Numbered from the stretch's first letter, positions 8,805-18,254 are shown. The stretch is 64,000 bases of DNA from Enterobacteriaceae bacterium LSJC7 (GCA_000302695.1 AMFN01000002.1:993948-1057947); one strand, 5' to 3'. Translations and numbers: made by a program. Notes: generated by a model from the sequence alone, not told the origin.

Positions 8805-9326
8805 ATGGACATAACCAGCAGAATGGCCGGTATTCTTCGACAGTTACGCCAGGCCCGAGGCTGGAGCCTGACGCTGGCGGCAGAGCACACCGGCGTGTCG
8901 AAAGCGATGCTCGGTCAGATTGAGCGCGGTGAATCCAGCCCAACGGTGGCAACGCTGTGGAAGATAGCTACCGGCTTTAATGTGCCGTTTTCGGCGTTTT
9001 TCAGTACCCAGCTTCCGGCGGCGGTTGCCGCCTCCGGCGACATGCGCGCAGTACCTGTTTTTCCTTACGATGAAACCCTGCGTTTTGATTTGCTGGCGGT
9101 GACGTTGCCTGCGGGGGCACTGAGTGAATCATCTCCCCATGAACAAGGGGTTATTGAACATGTGGTAGTAATTGAGGGCGTGCTGGAGATGGGCCTGAAC
9201 GGAAACTGGCAACAGCTGCAAGCCGGTGAGGGGCTGCGTTTTGCAGGTGACATTGCCCACGCTTACCGTAACCTCAGCGCTGCGCCGTGTTACTTTCACT
9301 CACTGATTCACTACCCACAGCGCTAG
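8805..9326 (+). CDS. sutR: XRE-cupin transcriptional regulator SutR (YdcN)
   Basis: 173 residues. Residues 8-62 are a helix-turn-helix of the XRE type (GWSLTLAAEHTGVSKAMLGQ, then IERGESSPTVATLWKIA), and residues 100-170 are a cupin ligand-binding barrel (HEQGVIEHVVVIEGVLE). Closely matches E. coli SutR (YdcN), described as a regulator linked to sulfur utilisation. It is divergent from ydcO, has a clear TATAAT and an AGGAG site, and its last 53 bases overlap the end of the convergent gene at 9274. Confidence 0.92.
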   Translation: MDITSRMAGILRQLRQARGWSLTLAAEHTGVSKAMLGQIERGESSPTVATLWKIATGFNVPFSAFFSTQLPAAVAASGDMRAVPVFPYDETLRFDLLAVTLPAGALSESSPHEQGVIEHVVVIEGVLEMGLNGNWQQLQAGEGLRFAGDIAHAYRNLSAAPCYFHSLIHYPQR

Positions 9327-9882
9327 TCGTACCGCACAGTGGCACCAGGCTGCCGTGCGCGTTGCGGGTAAAAAACTCGGCATAGTCGCGGGTGAGCTGG
9401 TTGGCGTCGGCAATGGCTTTTGCCGTGGCATACAGGGCATCAGCCCGGTTGTAATCACGCCAGCCGTCTTTATCTGCACAGTCCGGCAGGCGCCTGAGGC
9501 TGGCGCCGGTAGCCGCAAACTGCGCCATAAGCGCCTGGAGCTGCGCGCGGGCATCCTGCTGGCGCTGCGTGGCGCTGTCTTCTGCCATCTGAGCGCTGCT
9601 GCGTTCGAGCGCCGCTTGCTCTTTTTCCTGCGCCTGATGTTGAGCAATCAGCGCCTGCTCGCGCTGTTCGAGCACGGCCTCCCACTGCGACAGCTTTTCC
9701 TTTTCATCCAGGCGCGCTTTATAAAAGGCCATTTGCTCATTTTTTAGCGCGATGGCCTGTGCCGTCAGCGCCTTGTGTTCTTCCCATATCTTCCAGCCCG
9801 CCCAGGCAAAGCCCATCAGTACCACCAGCGTCGGAACAATAAATCTACGGGTAAACAGTACAAGCGAGGTGTTAAGTTCCAT
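9274..9882 (-). CDS. Membrane-anchored coiled-coil protein of unknown function
   Basis: 202 residues. Residues 12-30 form one membrane anchor (FIVPTLVVLMGFAWAGW). Residues 35-125 are rich in E, Q, A and K with heptad spacing and should form a long coiled coil in the periplasm. A small C-terminal part follows with two cysteines (DCADKDGW and PLCGTT) that could pair. I do not recognise the family. The gene runs tail to tail with sutR and overlaps it by 53 bases. Its start is 190 bp from rlhA, which is divergent from it. Confidence 0.7.
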   Translation of the reverse strand: MELNTSLVLFTRRFIVPTLVVLMGFAWAGWKIWEEHKALTAQAIALKNEQMAFYKARLDEKEKLSQWEAVLEQREQALIAQHQAQEKEQAALERSSAQMAEDSATQRQQDARAQLQALMAQFAATGASLRRLPDCADKDGWRDYNRADALYATAKAIADANQLTRDYAEFFTRNAHGSLVPLCGTTSAVGSESVSESNTAQR

Positions 9883-10073
9883 TTTTACAAAGCCATCCGT
9901 GTCGGCGATTATCCATCAGGTGAATAAGATAGCCGCTAACGCGCTGATAATATTGCTAAGTTGTGCTGACAATGCGCGGTTTTTGCATCAGAAATTAAAA
10001 TGGCAAACAGGTTTTGCTCATCGTGCATTCTGTCTACAATAGCCGCCTTTCAGTACATAACGGATAAGCTTAA

Positions 10074-12041
10074 ATGCGCCTGCACTCTGACGCTCTCGAA
10101 CTGCTCAGCCCGGCCCGCGACACCGCCATCGCCCGCGAGGCGATCCTCCACGGTGCCGATGCGGTGTATATCGGCGGCCCCGGCTTTGGCGCTCGCCACA
10201 ATGCCGGTAACAGCCTGCAAGATATTGCCGAACTGGTTCCTTTTGCCCATCGCTTTGGGGCGAAAGTGTTCGTGACGCTCAACACCATTCTTCACGACGA
10301 CGAGCTGGAACCGGCGCGTCGGCTTATCCATGATATCTACAACGTCGGCGTGGATGCGTTGATTGTGCAGGACATGGGCATTCTGGAGCTGGATATTCCT
10401 CCCATCGATCTGCATGCCAGCACCCAGTGCGACATCCGCAGCGTGGAAAAGGCCCGGTTTTTGTCGCAGGCCGGTTTCTCGCAAATCGTGCTGGCGCGCG
10501 AGCTGGATTTGCAGCAGATTCGCGCCATTCACGACACGACCGACGCAACGATAGAGTTCTTTATTCATGGCGCGCTGTGTGTGGCGTATTCCGGCCAGTG
10601 CTATATCTCCCATGCCCAGACCGGGCGCAGCGCCAACCGTGGCGACTGTTCTCAGGCCTGTCGACTGCCGTTTACGCTCAAGGATGACCAGGGGCGCGTG
10701 GTCGCGTTTGAAAAACACCTGCTGTCGATGAAAGACAACAACCAGACCGCTAACCTGGCGGCACTGGTGGATGCCGGTGTGCGCTCTTTCAAAATTGAAG
10801 GGCGCTACAAAGACATGAGCTATGTGAAAAACATCACGGCCTGGTATCGCCAGCAGCTTGATGCGCTGCTTGAAGATAGCAGCACTCTGCACCGCGCGTC
10901 GCACGGGCGCACTCAGCATTTCTTTGCGCCGTCACCGGATAAAACCTTCCATCGTGGCAGCACCGACTACTTTGTGAACGGTCGCCTGGGGGACATCGGC
11001 GCGTTTGATTCCCCCACATTTGTCGGCCTGCCGGTGGGCGAGTTGGTAAAAGTGGGACCGGACTGGATTGACGTGCACAGCAACGAAGAGATGGCCAACG
11101 GCGATGGCCTGAATGCCATGGTGAAGCGTGAAGTGGTGGGTTTTCGCGTCAACGTGGCAGAAAAAACCGGCAATGGACGCTGGCGTTTGTGGCCAAACGA
11201 GCTGCCGGAAGGGCTGCGCAAGCTGCGTTTGCCACATCCGCTCAGTCGTAACCTCGACCACCGCTGGCAACAGGCGCTGCTCAAGCACTCCAGCGAACGA
11301 CGTATTGACGTTAAACTTGAATTAGGCGGCTGGGAAGAGCAGTTGATTTTAACCGCCACCAGTGAAGAGGGCGTGAGCGTCACCCATACGCTCGACGGCC
11401 AGTTCAGCGCCGCGAACGACGCGCAAAAAGGCCGCGAGGCACTGGAAGCGGGGCTTGCGAAGCTCGGGCAGACGATTTATCGCGCAAGCGACGTCCAGCT
11501 TACGCTGCCGGAAATGTACTTCGTGCCAAACGGCCAGCTTAACCAGCTGCGCCGCGAGACTATAGACATGCTCGATGCCGCGCGCGTTGCGGCATACTCG
11601 CGCGTTACCCGCAAGGCAGAAAGCACGCCGCCGCCAGTGTGGCCGGAGAGCCATCTGACGTTTCTTGCCAACGTGTATAACGACAAGGCGCGCCAGTTCT
11701 GGCAGCGCCACGGCGTGCAACTGATTGACGCGGCCTATGAAGCACATGAAGAGAAAGACGACGTGCCGGTGATGATTACCAAGCACTGCCTGCGTTTTGC
11801 CTTCAACCTGTGCCCGAAGCAGGCAAAAGGCAATATCAAAAGCTGGCGTGCCACGCCAATGCAACTGGTGCACCAGGATGAAGTGCTGACGCTGAAATTC
11901 GACTGCCGTCCGTGCGAAATGCACGTCATCGGGAAGATGAAGAATCACGTGCTGAAAATGCCGCTGCCGGGTAGCGTGGTGGGCTCGGTATCGCCCGAAG
12001 AGTTGCTCAAAACCCTGCCGTCGCGGCGCGACAAACGCTGA
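10074..12041 (+). CDS. rlhA: 23S rRNA C2501 hydroxylase RlhA (YdcP), U32 family
   Basis: 655 residues, the length of E. coli RlhA. The enzyme hydroxylates C2501 of 23S rRNA and needs prephenate and iron-sulfur assembly. The N-terminal TIM-like U32 domain (ELLSPARD, GADAVYIGGPGFGAR, ILHDDELEPARRLI) is followed by the cysteine-rich block FIHGALCVAYSGQCYIS-HAQTGRSANRGDCSQACR, which supplies the metal-cluster ligands. A C-terminal domain ends with paired cysteines (HCLRFAFNLCPKQ, FDCRPCEMHV). It stands alone and ends in a terminator. Confidence 0.95.
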   Translation: MRLHSDALELLSPARDTAIAREAILHGADAVYIGGPGFGARHNAGNSLQDIAELVPFAHRFGAKVFVTLNTILHDDELEPARRLIHDIYNVGVDALIVQDMGILELDIPPIDLHASTQCDIRSVEKARFLSQAGFSQIVLARELDLQQIRAIHDTTDATIEFFIHGALCVAYSGQCYISHAQTGRSANRGDCSQACRLPFTLKDDQGRVVAFEKHLLSMKDNNQTANLAALVDAGVRSFKIEGRYKDMSYVKNITAWYRQQLDALLEDSSTLHRASHGRTQHFFAPSPDKTFHRGSTDYFVNGRLGDIGAFDSPTFVGLPVGELVKVGPDWIDVHSNEEMANGDGLNAMVKREVVGFRVNVAEKTGNGRWRLWPNELPEGLRKLRLPHPLSRNLDHRWQQALLKHSSERRIDVKLELGGWEEQLILTATSEEGVSVTHTLDGQFSAANDAQKGREALEAGLAKLGQTIYRASDVQLTLPEMYFVPNGQLNQLRRETIDMLDAARVAAYSRVTRKAESTPPPVWPESHLTFLANVYNDKARQFWQRHGVQLIDAAYEAHEEKDDVPVMITKHCLRFAFNLCPKQAKGNIKSWRATPMQLVHQDEVLTLKFDCRPCEMHVIGKMKNHVLKMPLPGSVVGSVSPEELLKTLPSRRDKR

Positions 12042-12056
12042 ACGCGCTAGCCTGCA

Positions 12057-12085
12057 AGCCGGTCATTTACTGACCGGCTTTTTTA
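12057..12085 (+). terminator. Terminator after rlhA
   Basis: AAGCCGGTCA and TGACCGGCTT pair around a 4-base loop and are followed by TTTTTAT. Confidence 0.9.
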
Positions 12086-12093
12086 TTGCCATA

Positions 12094-12119
12094 ATAAAAA
12101 AGCGCCGCGGTGCGGCGCT
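12094..12119 (-). terminator. Terminator of the MFS gene, minus strand
   Basis: AGCGCCGC and GCGGCGCT form a perfect 8-bp stem with a 3-base loop; on the minus strand it is followed by TTTTTTA. It faces the rlhA terminator. Confidence 0.85.
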
Positions 12120-12144
12120 GTAACACTCACAAGAGATGGTTGAA

Positions 12145-13560
12145 TTAACGCGAACCAGGTTTACCGGCGTTGTTCGGCACCATCACAATAATCGCAATAA
12201 GCGATGCCAGACAAAACGCGACGTTAACCAGCAGGCCAACGGTTGCCGCATACGCCGCACCGCTCGGTGCCAGCGCTGCATAAACGGAGGCTGAAATTGC
12301 CACGCCGAATGCACCGCCAAGTGAACTGGCCATTTTATAGATGCCGGACGCGACGCCGATTTTATCGGCAGGTGCGTTAGAGATAGCGGTATCGGTTGAC
12401 GGTGTGGCGTAGAAGCCAAGACCCAGACCAAACAGAATGTAGCCCACGAACACCGCAATCAGATATGGCGTGTTACCAAGGAAGGTCAGGGACATCAGTG
12501 CCACACCCACACCGGTCATGGAGGTGCCCCACATCATCGGTTTTTTCGCCCCCACTTTCTGCAACAGACGCTCACCCACCCGGATCATCGCCAGCACCGC
12601 AATCAGATAGCCAATAGTCAGCATACCGGACTGGAAGGCGTTGAAGCCGCGCCCGCTTTGTACATAAAGACTTGCAACAATCATGGTGCCCGCGACGGCG
12701 TTCAGCATGAAGTTAGAGAACGTGGCAGCGCTGTATGGGCGGTTTTTAAAGAGCGCAAAGTCAATGAAGCCAAACTGTTTTTTGCGCAGCATAAGGGTGA
12801 AGAAAATCACCGCGGCGGCCAGGAATAGTGCGCCAAGACCCAGCGTCCAGCCGCTGGTCCAGCCCATAGCGCCACCTTTGGTAATGACCAGGTTCAGAGA
12901 AACCAGTCCTACAACAAAGAAGAACAGGCCAGCATAGTCAAACGGCGTATTACCGGTCGATTCCGCCTTGCTCTCCGGCGTGCCGCGAATCAGCAGCATC
13001 CCGACCACGGCGCAGATAATGGAGAAGATAAAAATCCATTTCCAGCCAAGGGTGGTGGCAATTGCACCGCCTGCCAGCAGGCAGATGCCAGAACCGCCCC
13101 AGGAGCCAATAGACCAGAAGCTCAGGGCGCGTTGGCGCTCTTTGCCTTCATAGTAGGTTTTCATCAGCGCAAGCGTTGACGGCATGATGCAGGCACCAGA
13201 CAGCCCCTGAGTGATGCGCCCGGCGGTGAACATGGTTGCGTCCTGCGCAAAAATAATCAGCAGGCAGCCAATAATGCTCAGTACAAAACCGATGTTGGTC
13301 ATACGCACACGACCAATCTTATCGGCAAGCCCGCCGGCCACCACAATAAAGCAGCCCGAGAACAGGGCGGTGAGGCTGATGGCGAGGTTCAGTGATTCAA
13401 TCGCAATGGCCGTGTCGCCCTGAATGGCAGGGACAACGCTCACTATCGATTGGGCAAACAGCCAGAATGTCAGCACGCCCAGTACAATCCCGAATGTCAG
13501 GCGGTCATTGCCCTTAAAGGCTGTCGTTGCCTGACTGTTTTTAACGTCCAAGGTAGCCAT
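12145..13560 (-). CDS. MFS transporter, DHA2 (14-helix) type
   Basis: 471 residues with about 14 hydrophobic segments, the layout of the DHA2 drug:H+ antiporter group. The signature GGLADKIGRVRM lies in the loop after helix 2 (near residue 77), and the ITQGLSGACIMPSTLALM segment matches motif B/C of these proteins. It lies downstream of the amidohydrolase gene on the same strand, but a terminator (13581-13605) separates them, so coupling is partial at best. The substrate is unknown; export of a drug-like or conjugated compound fits the family. Confidence 0.85.
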   Translation of the reverse strand: MATLDVKNSQATTAFKGNDRLTFGIVLGVLTFWLFAQSIVSVVPAIQGDTAIAIESLNLAISLTALFSGCFIVVAGGLADKIGRVRMTNIGFVLSIIGCLLIIFAQDATMFTAGRITQGLSGACIMPSTLALMKTYYEGKERQRALSFWSIGSWGGSGICLLAGGAIATTLGWKWIFIFSIICAVVGMLLIRGTPESKAESTGNTPFDYAGLFFFVVGLVSLNLVITKGGAMGWTSGWTLGLGALFLAAAVIFFTLMLRKKQFGFIDFALFKNRPYSAATFSNFMLNAVAGTMIVASLYVQSGRGFNAFQSGMLTIGYLIAVLAMIRVGERLLQKVGAKKPMMWGTSMTGVGVALMSLTFLGNTPYLIAVFVGYILFGLGLGFYATPSTDTAISNAPADKIGVASGIYKMASSLGGAFGVAISASVYAALAPSGAAYAATVGLLVNVAFCLASLIAIIVMVPNNAGKPGSR

Positions 13561-13580
13561 AAATTACATTCCCAGATTTT

Positions 13581-13605
13581 ATAAAAAGCCCCTGGTTACG
13601 GGGCG
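13581..13605 (-). terminator. Terminator between amidohydrolase and MFS genes
   Basis: GCCCC and GGGGC pair across a 7-base loop and are followed on the minus strand by TTTTTATAAAA. The stem is short, so read-through into the MFS gene is likely. Confidence 0.6.
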
Positions 13606-13622
13606 AAAGATGTCGTGTGGTT

Positions 13623-14789
13623 TTATTTCAGCCAGCTCTCGGCAAGGGCGCTCCAGTACGTGGCCGCCGGTACAATAATGTCGTCGTTAAAGTCGTAGCC
13701 TGGGTTGTGCACCATGCAGCGCCCCGGCTCGTCGCCTGCGCCTACGAAGAAGTAAGTGCCGTTCGGGTTAGCTTCGAGCATGAAAGCAAAGTCTTCGCTG
13801 CTCATCATGGGGGGCGTGTGTGGGCAAATCATTGATTCATCAACCAGCTCGCGCGCCACGCTTAAGGCGAAATCGGTCATTTCCGGGCTGTTAACCAGTA
13901 CCGGGCTGCCATTGAGGTGATTGATTTTGGCACTGGCGCCAAAACTTTCAGCCTGGGCACAGGCGATGCGGGTGATATTCTCCAGCACCATGGTGCGCAC
14001 CTGAGGGTTAAGCGTGCGCACGCTCAACAGCAGCTTCGCGTTAGCGTTGATGATGTTTGGCGCAACGCCAGACTGAATACTGCCGACGGTCACCACCGCA
14101 GGTTCAAACGGTGTGACGTTACGCGAGACGATGCTCTGTAGCGCCACTACGACGTGACAGGCAACGAGGCCGGCGTCAATTGTGCGCTCGGGGATAGCGC
14201 CGTGGCCGCCTTTACCGGTGATTTCAATTTCCAGCGTGTCGGAGGAGGCCATCATTGGCCCTTTGCGAAAATGCAGGCTGCCTTTCTTCAGACCCGGCAT
14301 ATTGTGCATGGCGAAAATGGCGTCGCACGGGAACTGACTGAACAGGCCGTCTTCCAGCATCAGGCGGCCGCCGTAGAGCAGTTCTTCACCGGGCTGGAAA
14401 ATCAGGTTCAGTGTGCCGTTAAAATTGCGCGTCTGCGCCAGATAATCCGCGGCAAGCAGCAGGGTGGCGGTGTGGCCATCATGACCGCAGCCGTGGAATT
14501 TGCCTTCGACTTTGCTGCTCCAGGCCTTACCGGAGTGTTCGGCCATCGGCAGGGCGTCCATATCGGCACGCAGGCCAATAGATTTATTGCCGCTGCCTGC
14601 TTTAAGTGTGCCCACCACGCCGGTGCCAGCCAGTCCGCGCGTCACCTGATAACCCATTTTGCTCAGGCAGTCTGCCACGATGTCGCTGGTGCGCTTCTCT
14701 TCAAGCCCAATTTCTGGATGCTGGTGCAGTGCTCTTCGCAGTTCCACATAGCGCCCGGCATTCTGGGCCATAAAATCCTGTCGCGTCAT
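13623..14789 (-). CDS. M20D-family amidohydrolase (hippurate hydrolase type)
   Basis: 388 residues. Metal-dependent amidase of the peptidase M20D group, which cleaves N-acyl amino acids such as hippurate or indole-amino-acid conjugates. LRRALHQHPEIGLEE opens the catalytic domain, LRADMDALPM carries the first metal ligand, and GCGHDGHTATLL and FQPGEE carry the others. GKGGHGAIPERTIDA begins the lid domain and MMSSEDFA closes the site. The ATG at 14789 is preceded by GGAGGGATATCCTT. The gene is divergent from the AraC-type regulator. If the substrate were hippurate, the released benzoate would feed the ben-cat pathway; this is inference. Confidence 0.9.
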   Translation of the reverse strand: MTRQDFMAQNAGRYVELRRALHQHPEIGLEEKRTSDIVADCLSKMGYQVTRGLAGTGVVGTLKAGSGNKSIGLRADMDALPMAEHSGKAWSSKVEGKFHGCGHDGHTATLLLAADYLAQTRNFNGTLNLIFQPGEELLYGGRLMLEDGLFSQFPCDAIFAMHNMPGLKKGSLHFRKGPMMASSDTLEIEITGKGGHGAIPERTIDAGLVACHVVVALQSIVSRNVTPFEPAVVTVGSIQSGVAPNIINANAKLLLSVRTLNPQVRTMVLENITRIACAQAESFGASAKINHLNGSPVLVNSPEMTDFALSVARELVDESMICPHTPPMMSSEDFAFMLEANPNGTYFFVGAGDEPGRCMVHNPGYDFNDDIIVPAATYWSALAESWLK

Positions 14790-14983
14790 AAGGATATCCC
14801 TCCGTGATTTGTGGTTATGCGCTGAATAATACGAAGGGGGTAGCAAAGAAAACAGGCGGTATTTTGGACAAAAAACACCGCTTAATGACTTCTTTACTGT
14901 GCTAAAAACAAGCAATGTCAAAAAAACACCGGGTGATATTTGCTATTTTGCCGACATTATCAATGTGCAAGGACGCCAGGGTG

Positions 14984-17302
14984 ATGCAGCAATACCATGA
15001 GAGAGAATTTAACCTCGACATTATTAATATCGTGAACCTGGTGGGCGGCCGGGAGAACGCATTGACGCTCATTTCCGTGCTGAAGGGCGACGTGACGCTG
15101 GTGCTCGATGAGCAGACTATCCGCTATAGCGCTGGGGAACTGGCGGTGATAAACCGCAACAGCGCATGGCGGCTCAGTGGTAAGGGAGACAACCTGATTA
15201 TTGTGCTGACGCTACCGTCGTTGTATTTGTCACGTTTTACCAGCAACCTTGCCAGCTGGTATTTCAAACTGGAGCGTGGCAGAGAGGCCAACAGCAGCGT
15301 GCGCCTGCGCCAGCACATCGCGGAAGTGGCCATCTCTCAGTTACAGGGCAACCCTGAACTGGGGCTTATGGAGATCCACAGCCGTCTGCCGCTTATCCTG
15401 CGTGTTCTCACGCAGTACTGCAAAATTCCCCCGCCTGCAAAGCGTGCCGGGGGATACAGCCAGCGTATTGAGCGTGTGCTGGAATGGATGGAAACACACT
15501 ACGCCGAAAACGTCACACTGCGCGAGGCAGCGCAAACCCAGCACGTCACAGAGGCTTATCTTTCTCGCCTGTTCAGCCAGGAAGTGGGCGACAGCTTTCG
15601 CAGCCGACTGGCAGACATTCGCCTGCGTCGGGTGGTAAGTGAAATGGCAACCTCCAGCCGGGCGCTGTACCAGATTGCCCATTCCTGCGGGTTTCCCGAT
15701 ATTCGCACCTTCACGGTACTGTTTAAAAAACGTTACGGTGTCACGCCACGTCAGTTTCGCCAGACATTACGTGAGGGTGGCAGCAATGCGGCCAGCGACG
15801 CGCTTGCGGCAGATAAAACGCTGCCGTTTAGCTACGCGGAGTTGTTTGCCCTGCTCACCGGGCAGGCGCGTGACGGTGAAAATCTGTGGCAGGAAAGCGG
15901 TGCGACGCAAACGCTGCTTATCAACGCCAGACAGCTTCCAGACAAACCGGTAACGCTGGCAAAACGACGCTACGTGCTGGCAGTGGGTAAACTTGATGAG
16001 ATCCTCAAAAGCCACATTCAACAGCAGATTATGGTAGCCCGCAGCCAGTTACCTCTGGGCTGGATTGAAGTTCATCAGCTGATTTCGGGCGATACCATCA
16101 TGCCAGACTTTCATACTGACGAGCAGTTTCCTACCTGGTCACGGTACAGCAATGCCGATCTGGCTATCAGTTTTCTGCACCGCGCAGGCATTGGCCTGCT
16201 GGTGCGCATTCGTGATGAAAACCTGCTCAGTGATGAAGCCGGTTACCAGGAGAAGTTGCTGGCTTTTATCCATCATTGCGTGCTGATGTTTGGCGAGGAG
16301 TATGTGCATAACTGGCGCTTTATTGTGATGGCGGGAGCCGACGCGCAAAGCGACCCTCAGGCTTTCAGTGCGCGCTTTTACGCGCTACGCGAGCGTCTGC
16401 CGCCGTGCCGCATTGGTCTTGCCTGGCCGTTTTCCGGGCATAACGCACGGCTGGAGCAAAGCCCTCTGTTTGCAATGCCGCTTCTGCACGATGTCGATTT
16501 TCTGGGGGTTTGTGCTAACCCTAACGAGCACATTGATTATCGCAATGCCGGAGAAACCGACTTTGCTGCCAGCACCCGCTACGTGGAACAGCGACTGCAA
16601 GCGGTGGTCGCGCAACTGCGCGCGCGCGGGCTTCAGCTACCGCTGTTTCTACAGAACTGGAACACCCTCACCGGTGACACGTTGTACAGCAACGGCAGCT
16701 TCTTTCGCGGCGCGCTGCTTATGAAAACACTGCTGCAACTGCCCGAACAGGCCGAAACGTTAGGTTTCTGGATAAACTCCCAGGCGCAGAATGAAGTGCC
16801 CGGACACACCCACATTGATACCAGTAGCCTGGCGTTGTTCTACGATACCGTGTCGCGCCGCCCCATTTTTCACGTACTCGCACTGCGCGAACGCCTGCGC
16901 GGGCAGCTGATTGCCTGGGGGGAGGACCATCTTATTGCGCGCGATGGCGATAAATACATCGTGCTGCTCACCCACAGCGTGACTATTAACCCCTGGCTGT
17001 CGATTCAACAACATTTGCTGCATGGCTACCGTCGCCATCTGCGTTTTACGCTTGACGGGCTGGAGGCGGGCGTCTGGCAGGTGAAAAAGCACCTGTTTGA
17101 CCAGCAAAACGGCGCGTTGTATTACGAATATGCACGACAGCACACGCGCTACGGGCGAGATGAAGAAACCATGGCGTTTATCAGCAGCCGCGCGGAGCCG
17201 ACTCTTGCGCTCAGTGATGAAACAGTGACAGATAGCTGGACGGTAGAGTTGCAGATGGACATTAACGCCATCTGCCTGTTTGAGCTAAGACGGGTTGGGT
17301 GA
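14984..17302 (+). CDS. AraC-family regulator with a large glycosidase-like C-terminal domain
   Basis: 772 residues, over twice the usual AraC length. An N-terminal cupin-like part (about 1-110) precedes a double helix-turn-helix (about 165-265) with the AraC signature RALYQIAHSCGFPDIRTFTV and FKKRYGVTPRQFR. From about residue 300 a long region with LGWIEVHQLISGD, LFLQNWNT and FWINSQAQ follows, resembling the TIM barrel and following domain of glycoside-hydrolase family 39-type proteins fused to some AraC regulators. The start is uncertain: ATG 14984 (or GTG 14981) follows AAGGA at good spacing, while an ATG at 14915 has no ribosome site. It is divergent from the amidohydrolase and probably controls it. 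Confidence 0.85.
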   Translation: MQQYHEREFNLDIINIVNLVGGRENALTLISVLKGDVTLVLDEQTIRYSAGELAVINRNSAWRLSGKGDNLIIVLTLPSLYLSRFTSNLASWYFKLERGREANSSVRLRQHIAEVAISQLQGNPELGLMEIHSRLPLILRVLTQYCKIPPPAKRAGGYSQRIERVLEWMETHYAENVTLREAAQTQHVTEAYLSRLFSQEVGDSFRSRLADIRLRRVVSEMATSSRALYQIAHSCGFPDIRTFTVLFKKRYGVTPRQFRQTLREGGSNAASDALAADKTLPFSYAELFALLTGQARDGENLWQESGATQTLLINARQLPDKPVTLAKRRYVLAVGKLDEILKSHIQQQIMVARSQLPLGWIEVHQLISGDTIMPDFHTDEQFPTWSRYSNADLAISFLHRAGIGLLVRIRDENLLSDEAGYQEKLLAFIHHCVLMFGEEYVHNWRFIVMAGADAQSDPQAFSARFYALRERLPPCRIGLAWPFSGHNARLEQSPLFAMPLLHDVDFLGVCANPNEHIDYRNAGETDFAASTRYVEQRLQAVVAQLRARGLQLPLFLQNWNTLTGDTLYSNGSFFRGALLMKTLLQLPEQAETLGFWINSQAQNEVPGHTHIDTSSLALFYDTVSRRPIFHVLALRERLRGQLIAWGEDHLIARDGDKYIVLLTHSVTINPWLSIQQHLLHGYRRHLRFTLDGLEAGVWQVKKHLFDQQNGALYYEYARQHTRYGRDEETMAFISSRAEPTLALSDETVTDSWTVELQMDINAICLFELRRVG

Positions 17303-17305
17303 AAC

Positions 17306-17635
17306 TCAGTGTACAACGCTGCGTGAAAACAGGTTGATGACCAGCACGCCAGCGATAATCAGGCCCATGCCAAGCACGGCGGGCCAGTCGAGTTTCTGGT
17401 CGAGCAGCAGCCAGCCAATAAGCGCAATCAGCACAATACCGGCACCGGACCAGATAGCGTAAATCACCCCGGTGGGAAGGGTTCGCATCGGGATAGTGAG
17501 GCACCAGAAGGCAAGGCCGTAGAATAAAACCGTCGTTACGCTCGGCCACAGGCGCGTGAAGCTGTCGGAGAGTTTGAGTGCGGTGGTGGCAATCACTTCG
17601 CTCACAATTGCAATGCTTAAAAAAATCCAGGTCAT
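17306..17635 (-). CDS. emrE: Small multidrug resistance efflux protein EmrE
   Basis: 109 residues with four membrane helices. The essential glutamate of the SMR family is at residue 13 in helix 1 (IVSEVIATT). The motifs FTRLWPSV, PTGVIYAIWSGAGIVLIALIGW and AGVLVINLFSRS match E. coli EmrE closely. Such proteins are dimeric proton antiporters for quaternary ammonium compounds. The ATG at 17635 fits the family start; upstream codons have no counterpart. It converges with the AraC-type gene with only 3 bases between the stops. Confidence 0.88.
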   Translation of the reverse strand: MTWIFLSIAIVSEVIATTALKLSDSFTRLWPSVTTVLFYGLAFWCLTIPMRTLPTGVIYAIWSGAGIVLIALIGWLLLDQKLDWPAVLGMGLIIAGVLVINLFSRSVVH

Positions 17636-18206
17636 TCGGCGCGCTCCGCGAGAACAAGCAGGTGGTTGAAATATCCAGGCGTTGCGCTGGCGTTTGTTGG
17701 TGATAGCCATACGGCGTGGCAAACCACAGTCCGGCAGCACAGAAGCCACCGCGGGTTTACACAGCTCAGGGAAGCGAACTCACGCGATTATGCAATAAGC
17801 TGAAATAATGCGCGCGTATTCATTTCGGGCAATCCTGACAGGGATCAGTTGATGAGTAAGAATATCAAAAATAATCCCGTCATGTATATCCGGCCTGGCC
17901 GTATCATCCTGCGAGCACTGTCTGTACGGGGCTCGCGCTATTTTACAGCGCGTGTGACAGAGGAGTGGGGAGCAGAGCATGGCGTATAGACATTTTTATT
18001 TTGTCCAGCCGTATCTTTGGTTTTTTATATTTTGTTGTGAACCTGGCGATCTGCATTACCTCCATTCTCTTAACTGCAAAAATCTGTTCGCAGGGCGAGC
18101 CAGGATTATTTATTTTTGTCGCATGGATACCTTGTGAGACAAGCCTGGCGGCGGTGGGGCAACTGCACAAAATGGCAAAACCAAAGCCGTGTTGTCTACA
18201 AGGGTT
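17636..18206. other. Gene-free stretch before the thioesterase gene
   Basis: About 570 bases upstream of emrE and of the thioesterase. Short open frames exist on both strands but none has a ribosome site together with a recognisable product. Base composition becomes more AT-rich towards 18000. In E. coli yncJ and hicAB lie at about this place; I see no trace of them. Confidence 0.5.
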
Positions 18207-18215
18207 TGCTATAAT
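18207..18215 (+). promoter_or_regulatory. Extended -10 promoter of the thioesterase-ydcR genes
   Basis: TGCTATAAT is a perfect extended -10 element, placed about 40 bases before the thioesterase ATG. No good -35 box lies at 17 bp, as is usual for this promoter type. Confidence 0.65.
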
Positions 18216-18254
18216 CTGCCGCCTTATTCATCACTCAGAAACAGGCAGTCTCTG

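Noticed and set aside
10050-10919. Long minus-strand frame opposite rlhA
   Set aside because: Antisense shadow of rlhA; composition and lack of a start signal argue against a gene.
14154-14807. Plus-strand frame of 217 codons opposite the amidohydrolase
   Set aside because: Shadow of the M20D gene, which has full family motifs.
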